Shown here: in pieces, positions 59,042 to 64,000 of the stretch
Position numbering within the stretch: position 1 is the first letter of the stretch
Layout: the number at the start of each line of letters is the position of its first letter
From: Streptomyces sp. MUM 178J
Lineage (GTDB): Bacteria; Actinomycetota; Actinomycetes; Streptomycetales; Streptomycetaceae
Direction of reading: 5' to 3'
Assembly: GCF_022414575.1 (NCBI RefSeq)
Contig: NZ_JADWYQ010000007.1
Location: forward strand, 103,195 to 167,194
Length of the DNA stretch: 64,000 nucleotides
The notes under the pieces: model-generated
Seen by the model: only the letters and a program-made list of their open reading frames with translations
Databases searched by the model: none
Told to the model about the DNA's origin: nothing
Program-made: the position numbers and the translations under genes

Positions 59042-59338
59042 TCACCGCGCTGACACGGCCGCCGGCTCGGGGCCGCGGACGTGCTGGGTGAGGAAGAGGG
59101 ACGCGCGCTCCAGCGCCTCGTCGGCCTCGTCGAGAACGCCGGCGAAGGACTGGAACACGTGGGGCACGTCGGCGGTGATGTCGAGGACCACGCTCACGCC
59201 GACGGCGCGGGCGCGGGCGGCCATGCGGATCGAGTCGTCCGAGTCCTCGGTGAAGCAGGCCGCCATCTCCTCGTAACAGCCGCGGTCGCGGCTCTGCCGC
59301 TCACGCAGCTCCGGCTGCGTGACGTCGTCTGCACTCAT
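59042..59338 (-). pseudogene. Truncated alpha/beta hydrolase (HSL-type), C-terminal piece
   Basis: An open frame of 98 codons from ATG 59338 whose last part (DDSIRMAARARAVGVSVVLD, ADVPHVFQSFAGVLDEADEALE) matches the C-terminus of hormone-sensitive-lipase-like hydrolases, including the catalytic His in PHVFQSF. The nucleophile domain is missing. The first 30 residues do not resemble the family. Non-functional as an esterase, though it could be translated. Confidence 0.6.
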
Positions 59339-59354
59339 GACGGGCCTTCTTGTC

Positions 59355-59497
59355 CTTTGCCGACAGGGAAGCGGACCGCCGGGCGCAGGCGTGCAGGGGG
59401 AAACCCGCTTCGGCGACGGCCCTCGCCATGGGCAGGCCCTGGTCGCCCAGCCCGATCCAGCCCACCGCGGGGGCGCCAATGTTCCCGTCGCCGTCAT
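59355..59497 (-). pseudogene. Truncated 3-hydroxyisobutyrate dehydrogenase-like N-terminus
   Basis: A minus-strand frame reads VGWIGLGDQGLPMARAVAEA then GFPLHACARRSASLSA, the Rossmann NAD-binding start (GLGDQG) of the beta-hydroxyacid dehydrogenase family. The sequence then runs into unrelated DNA before the hydrolase piece. The natural start appears to be in a different frame (MTATGTLAPP), so a frameshift is also present. Confidence 0.55.
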
Positions 59498-59600
59498 GCC
59501 TCCACGATGGGCGCAGAACACAGGAACAGGCAGTAGACCCGTCTTCATAGGACTGCCAGTGCCAGGCGCGCCTCATGGCACACAAGCCAGACTGTCCGGC

Positions 59601-60437
59601 ATGGCAACGACAGAACTCGGCACAGCCCTGCGGCGCTGGCGTGACCAGGTCTCACCCGAGACGGCGGGCCTTCCCTCAGGCGGTTGCCGGCGCGCCGCGG
59701 GGCTGCGGCGCGAAGAGCTGGCCCAGCTGGCGGGCATCTCCGTCGACTACGTCACCCGTCTCGAACAGGGCCGGGCCGCCAACCCCTCCGGGCAGGTCGT
59801 CGAAGCCCTCGCCCGCGCCCTGCGGCTCACCAGCGCCCGGCGCGCCCATCTCTTCCAACTCGCCGGTCTCGTCCCCCCGGGCCCGGAGAAGGTCGCGGCG
59901 CACATCACGCCCAACGTCCAGCGGATGCTCGACCGGCTCGCCGGAACCCCCGTCGCGGTCTTCGACGCCGCATGGACCCAGCTGCTCGCCAACCCCCTGT
60001 ACACGGCGCTGATGGGGGAATGGCACGGCAACGACCTCAACGCCGTGTGGCGCAACTTCCTCGGCGCCGGCGCCGGCGCCCGCGTACGCCACACCCCCGA
60101 ATCCCGGAGCGCACTACGTGCCGCGCAGGTCGCAGACCTGCGCAGAACAGCAGGCCGCTACCCGGCCGATCGGCGACTGCAGCACCTCATCTCCCAACTG
60201 CGAGCCAGAAGCGCCGAGTTCGACGACCTCTGGGAAACCGGGGCCGTCGGTCGGCACCAGTCCGCCCGCAAGACCGTCGACCACCCCCATGTCGGCGCCC
60301 TCACGCTGGACTGCGACGTGCTCGTCGTCGCCGACAGCGACCTGCGCATCATGGTCTACACCGCAGAACCCGGCAGCCGGGACGCCGAACGCCTCGCGCT
60401 CCTCGCCGTCATAGGAAGCCAGGCACTCACCGGATAG
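59601..60437 (+). CDS. XRE-family regulator with MmyB-like ligand-binding domain
   Basis: A 278-residue regulator: N-terminal HTH (LGTALRRWRDQVSPE ... RREELAQLAGISVDYVTRLEQGRA) and a C-terminal MmyB/PAS-like domain (HITPNVQRMLDRL, AVFDAAWTQLLANPLYTALMG, HPHVGALTLDCDVLVVADSDLRIMVYTA) that binds fatty-acid-like ligands in structurally known members. This type usually controls an adjacent, divergently transcribed SDR gene; here the epimerase and the gene fragments occupy that place. Confidence 0.87.
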   Translation: MATTELGTALRRWRDQVSPETAGLPSGGCRRAAGLRREELAQLAGISVDYVTRLEQGRAANPSGQVVEALARALRLTSARRAHLFQLAGLVPPGPEKVAAHITPNVQRMLDRLAGTPVAVFDAAWTQLLANPLYTALMGEWHGNDLNAVWRNFLGAGAGARVRHTPESRSALRAAQVADLRRTAGRYPADRRLQHLISQLRARSAEFDDLWETGAVGRHQSARKTVDHPHVGALTLDCDVLVVADSDLRIMVYTAEPGSRDAERLALLAVIGSQALTG

Positions 60438-60757
60438 CCGACAATCCGTCGGCCGTCACCCATGCGCCTCCGGCCCCTCGCCGCGCTTGCACGGAGAGAT
60501 CCGCATGGTCGGCCGCACCGCACCGCACTGCACCGCACCGCACGCGGACCGGGATCGGCCGCCTGCGCCCGGCCCGGTGCGTGGGGTCCTCGCCGCCGCG
60601 GTCGATGCTGCCGCTGATCCGGGAGTACGGCCTCGAGGTGGCCTGGCGAGGGCGTTCGCGGCGGGCGGGCCGCGGGGGAGCCCGTCCGCCGTCGGCCGAA
60701 CGTGGGTCTGTGCGGAGCGGGCGTTATACCCCAGGGGCCGCGGGCAGTCATCGGACC
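60438..60757. other. Intergenic region with short CACCG repeat
   Basis: No gene supported. It holds an imperfect five-base tandem repeat (CACCG/CACTG, about 60516-60544). Confidence 0.5.
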
Positions 60758-61531
60758 ATGCCCCTGCTCGTCGGAACCTCGGGATGGCAGTACAAGGACT
60801 GGCGCGGTGTGCTCTATCCGGCCGGGACGCCACAGCGGCTGTGGCTGGAGGAGTACGCACGGAACTTCGCCACCGTCGAGTGCAACAACGCCTTCTATCG
60901 GCTGCCCACCACGGAGAACTTCGCCTCCTGGCGGGAGCGGACGCCGGAGGGGTTCGTCATGGCGGTCAAGGCGAGCCGCTATCTGACGCATGTCAAGCGG
61001 TTGCACGACCCCGAGTCGCCGGTGCGGCTGCTGCTGGAGAGGCTTCAGGGACTGGGGGATCGGCTAGGGCCGGTGTTGTTGCAGTTGCCGCCGAACTTCC
61101 GCGCAGACGTCGGCGCTCTGGATGCGTGTCTGCGGTGCTTTCCCGACGCCGTGCGGGTGGCCGTGGAGTTCCGCCACACCTCGTGGTGGGACGCGGAGCG
61201 GGAGGTGCGGGCGGTGCTGCGTGAACACGGCAGCGCCCTGTGCTGGGCGGACCGCGGGTCGCGCCCGGTGACGCCGCTGTGGCGCACGGCGTCCTGGGGA
61301 TACCTGCGGCTGCACGGCGGCAGCGCCGCACCGCCGCCGCGCTACGGACGGCAGGCGCTCGCCTCCTGGGCCCGCCGGATCGCCGACGCCTGGCCGGACA
61401 GGGCCGACGTCCATGTGTACTTCAACAACGACACGGGCGGCGCGGCCGTCGCGGACGCATCGCACTTCGCACGGCTCGCGGCCGCGCGAGGACGCACGGT
61501 GAGCCGCACACCGCGGACGACGGAGACGTAG
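60758..61531 (+). CDS. DUF72 family protein
   Basis: A 257-residue TIM-barrel protein of unknown biochemical role, found in all domains of life. The family pattern is clear: LLVGTSGWQYKDWRGVLYP, VECNNAFYRLPT, FVMAVKASRYLTH, PVLLQLPPNF, VAVEFRHTSWW, YLRLHG, HVYFNND. ATG 60758 has no good ribosome site; the message may be leaderless, with TATACC about 30 bases upstream. It is monocistronic. Confidence 0.9.
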   Translation: MPLLVGTSGWQYKDWRGVLYPAGTPQRLWLEEYARNFATVECNNAFYRLPTTENFASWRERTPEGFVMAVKASRYLTHVKRLHDPESPVRLLLERLQGLGDRLGPVLLQLPPNFRADVGALDACLRCFPDAVRVAVEFRHTSWWDAEREVRAVLREHGSALCWADRGSRPVTPLWRTASWGYLRLHGGSAAPPPRYGRQALASWARRIADAWPDRADVHVYFNNDTGGAAVADASHFARLAAARGRTVSRTPRTTET

Positions 61532-62075
61532 TCGACGGGGCGGCGCTCGCCCGTGAGCCCGGCCGTGCCGCGCGGCCGCACTCCCCGCCGGCGGATCGCC
61601 CGTGTCAGGGTCCGCCGCACAGGCCGGCAGGAGCGCCCGTCCGCGCTCGCGCAGCGCTGCGGAGCCTGACACCCGCGGCGCAGACCGGCGCGCGTCGACG
61701 CGGAGGTCACCGGGCATCCGCGCACCGGCATTCCGCAGCTGACCGGGCGCCGGGGGCGTACATCCCGTCCCGGACGGGGTGCGGCGCGGGGAGGGAGGAG
61801 CCGAGGCGACCCCGCTGCGCCCGCCGCAGGGGCGCACCCGGAGGTACCCCAGGCGGGGCTTGATTTCCGGGGCTACGGAAAGTCCGGCCCGTCCGGCGAT
61901 TGAAGACCGGGGGCACGGGGGGCGGCCACGGGAGGTGGGGGTCACCCACGCCCCAGGGCCCGGGGGGAGGGGTGGGGGAGAAACCGACAGGAAGCCACCG
62001 GCGATACTGGGCGCGCCCCCGTCCGCCCCGACGCTCCGGCCCTCGGACGTCCGCACCCCCAAGAACGGCAGCGCA
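61532..62075. other. Intergenic region upstream of cobF
   Basis: No coding sequence is supported on either strand. It contains a copy of the dispersed GTCCGGCGATTGA-type repeat (61890-61910) and a purine-rich stretch (about 61914-61985). I saw no conserved cobalamin-riboswitch boxes. Confidence 0.5.
61890..61910 (+). repeat. Dispersed intergenic repeat (GTCCGGCGATTGA type)
   Basis: CGTCCGGCGATTGAAGACC here matches the minus-strand copy near 25118-25145. Confidence 0.5.
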
Positions 62076-62873
62076 ATGACCGCAGACACCCGTCGCATCC
62101 TCGTCATCGGCATCGGAGCCGGCGACCCCGACCATCTGACGCTCGCCGCCGTCAAGGCCATGCGCCGTGCCGATGTCTTCTTCGTCATCGGCAAGGGGGA
62201 GGAGAAGTCCGGGCTGACGGATCTGCGCCGGGACATGCTCGACGAGCACGTGCCCGGACCGTACCGGGTGGTGGAGGCCGAGGACCCCTGGCGCGACCGG
62301 ACGCCGCAGGACCGCTCCCGGTACGCGTCGGCGGTCGACGACTGGCGGCGCCGCCGCGCGGACGTCTACGAGCGGCTGATCCGCGAGGAGCTCGCACCCG
62401 GCGAGCACGGGGCCTTCCTCGTCTGGGGCGACCCGGCGCTGTACGACAGCACGCTCGCCATCCTCGACGACATCCGCGGCCGCGGCACGGTCGCCTTCGA
62501 GCACGAGGTGATCCCCGGCGTCAGCAGCGTCTCCGCGCTGGCCGCCCGGCACCGGATCCCGCTCAACCAGGTGGGGCGGCCCGTCCACATCACCCCGGCT
62601 CGCCATCTCGCCGACCGTGTCGGCGAGGGCCCCGCGGAGACGCTCCCCGACGACGGCGACGTCGTCGTCATGCTCGACGCCCACCAGACGTTCACCCGCT
62701 TCACGGGCGGGGACCTGTGGATCTACTGGGGCGCGTACCTCGGCACCCCGGACGAACTCCTGGTCTGCGGGCCCGTGTCCGAGGTGGCCGACCGCATCCT
62801 CGAGGTGCGCGCCGAGGCCCGCGCCCGGCACGGCTGGATCATGGACACCTATCTGCTGCGCCACCACGGCTGA
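62076..62873 (+). CDS. cobF: Precorrin-6A synthase (deacetylating)
   Basis: SAM-dependent methyltransferase that acts at C-1 of precorrin-5 and releases the acetyl unit in aerobic cobalamin synthesis. The 265-residue protein has the tetrapyrrole-methylase opening [71 protein letters not shown] and the late [14 protein letters not shown] 62076 gives the standard start. It stands apart from other cob genes, as usual for cobF in Streptomyces. Confidence 0.92.
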   Translation: MTADTRRILVIGIGAGDPDHLTLAAVKAMRRADVFFVIGKGEEKSGLTDLRRDMLDEHVPGPYRVVEAEDPWRDRTPQDRSRYASAVDDWRRRRADVYERLIREELAPGEHGAFLVWGDPALYDSTLAILDDIRGRGTVAFEHEVIPGVSSVSALAARHRIPLNQVGRPVHITPARHLADRVGEGPAETLPDDGDVVVMLDAHQTFTRFTGGDLWIYWGAYLGTPDELLVCGPVSEVADRILEVRAEARARHGWIMDTYLLRHHG

Positions 62874-62982
62874 GCAGGCGAGGGCCGGGCAGGACGGACG
62901 AAGCCGTCCTGCCCGGCCCTGTGCGCTCCGCCAGGTCGTCACCGGCCCGGCACCGGCCCGGTGCCAAGTCGGGATCAGGCCG

Positions 62983-64000
62983 TCATCGGGGCGGCAGCTC
63001 CCCGCGCACCGTCCGCGCCGCCGCGACGAGGTTCTCCAGCGACGCCTTCGTCTCCGGCCAGCCGCGTGTCTTCAGCCCGCAGTCCGGGTTCACCCACAGC
63101 CTTTCGGCCGGGATGGCCTCGAGCCCCTCGCGGAGCAGCGCCGCCGCCTCCTCGGCGCTGGGCACGCGCGGTGAGTGGATGTCGTACACGCCGGGTCCCG
63201 CCTCGCGCGGATAGCCGTGGGCGGCGAGTTCCCGGGCGACCTGCATATGGGAGCGGGCCGCCTCCAGGCTGATGACGTCGGCGTCGAGGTCGTCGATGGC
63301 CTGGACGACGTCGCCGAACTCGGCGTAGCACATATGGGTGTGGATCTGGGTGTCCGGCCGGACGCCACTTGTGGTCAGCCGGAACGACTCCGTCGCCCAG
63401 GCGAGATAGCCGGCGTGGTCGGCGGACCGCAGCGGCAGGGTCTCCCGAAGGGCGGGCTCGTCCACCTGGATCACCGAGGCGCCGGATGCCTCCAGGTCCT
63501 GCACCTCGTCGCGCAGGGCCAGGGCGACCTGGCGCGCGGTCTCGTTGAGCGGCTGGTCGTCGCGGACGAAGGACCAGGCAAGCATGGTGACCGGGCCCGT
63601 CAGCATTCCCTTGACGGGACGGTCCGTCAGCGACTGGGCGTACCGCGTCCAGCCGACCGTCATCGGCGCCGGCCGGGAGACGTCGCCGGCGAGGACCGGC
63701 GGCCGGACATAGCGGGTTCCGTAGGACTGGACCCAGCCGTGACGGGTGGCGACATAGCCGCTGAGCTGTTCGGCGAAGTACTGCACCATGTCGTTGCGTT
63801 CGGGCTCGCCGTGGACCAGGACGTCGATCCCCGCCTCCTCCTGGAAGGAGATCGCCTCCTGGATCGCGGCCCTGATGTGCTCCTGATATCCGGCGGCGTC
63901 GATCCGGCCCGCGCGCAGACCGGCGCGGGCGGTGCGGGCTGCACCGGGGGCAGCGGGGCCCGCACCGGGGCGGGCCGGGCGGGTCCGTCCGCGACCTGGT
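62983..64000 (-). CDS. metE: Cobalamin-independent methionine synthase, 3' part (runs off window)
   Basis: C-terminal part of MetE, which moves the methyl group from methyltetrahydrofolate-triglutamate to homocysteine. Visible family motifs are [67 protein letters not shown], the zinc ligands in HTHMCYAEF and [11 protein letters not shown], and [10 protein letters not shown]. The frame stays open to the window edge; the 5' half lies outside. Proximity to cobF fits metE being controlled by B12, but the riboswitch region is not in view. Confidence 0.95.
   Translation of the reverse strand, partial: PGRGRTRPARPGAGPAAPGAARTARAGLRAGRIDAAGYQEHIRAAIQEAISFQEEAGIDVLVHGEPERNDMVQYFAEQLSGYVATRHGWVQSYGTRYVRPPVLAGDVSRPAPMTVGWTRYAQSLTDRPVKGMLTGPVTMLAWSFVRDDQPLNETARQVALALRDEVQDLEASGASVIQVDEPALRETLPLRSADHAGYLAWATESFRLTTSGVRPDTQIHTHMCYAEFGDVVQAIDDLDADVISLEAARSHMQVARELAAHGYPREAGPGVYDIHSPRVPSAEEAAALLREGLEAIPAERLWVNPDCGLKTRGWPETKASLENLVAAARTVRGELPPR

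Noticed and set aside
61532..62075. Cobalamin riboswitch upstream of cobF
   Set aside because: A GCCACCGG stretch looks faintly like the conserved box, but the other conserved boxes and pairing elements are absent.

Overview
This window is a high-GC actinobacterial chromosome segment, almost certainly from Streptomyces. The grounds are codon usage with G or C at nearly every third position, GTG/TTG starts, many four-base ATGA/GTGA gene overlaps, and typical family content: ergothioneine, ornithine lipids, a c-di-GMP phosphodiesterase, a DevS/DevR-type dormancy system, and a Ser/Thr kinase with a beta-propeller. The gene order rmdA - succinate dehydrogenase - ols - egt matches, from memory, the SCO0909-SCO0930 part of S. 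coelicolor. No rRNA, tRNA or CRISPR array was seen.

1-9 kb is a cell-surface and signalling block. It holds a secreted NodB deacetylase, a class F sortase with two small anchored proteins sharing a GGLGGS motif, a proline iminopeptidase, a repeat lipoprotein, a methyltransferase, and a PAS-GGDEF-EAL protein (RmdA-like).

9.07-14.73 kb is a complete Tn3-family transposon. It has 52-bp terminal inverted repeats and a 5-bp target duplication (AGGGC). It carries a tnpA with an apparent large in-frame internal deletion, a tnpR, and a passenger operon encoding a YtrA-like GntR repressor, an ABC ATPase and a permease.

14.9-33.3 kb is mostly conserved metabolism: LysR + sdhCAB, a UvrA-like ABC protein, a HAD phosphatase, dodecin, olsBA, egtABCD, a PARG-like hydrolase, a LacI regulator and a thiolase.

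33.5-44.2 kb looks like a dormancy/hypoxia island: thioredoxin, two CBS-domain proteins, an HTH-flavin-fold protein, a HAD + GH65 phosphorylase pair, a DevS-like heme-GAF kinase with a convergent DevR-like regulator, a cyclic-nucleotide-binding protein and an Rv1733c-like membrane protein. Four perfect GGGCC-N4-GGCCC palindromes sit in its promoter regions and are candidate operators for the regulator.

44.3-47.4 kb holds pirin, a LysR/DUF4345 pair, and a zinc-independent L32 paralogue behind a Zur-like box and next to a CobW remnant.

47.4-54.6 kb is a biological-conflict module. A caspase-like/nSTAND ATPase/WD40 protein of about 1,497 residues is translationally coupled to an EACC1-like small protein, and a Ser/Thr kinase with an eight-repeat propeller is divergent to them. 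This is the strongest candidate for a poorly described immune or cell-death system.

54.7-64 kb has a GT2-GH26 exopolysaccharide pair, a run of truncated genes around an intact epimerase, an XRE regulator, a DUF72 protein, cobF, and the 3' part of metE running off the right edge.
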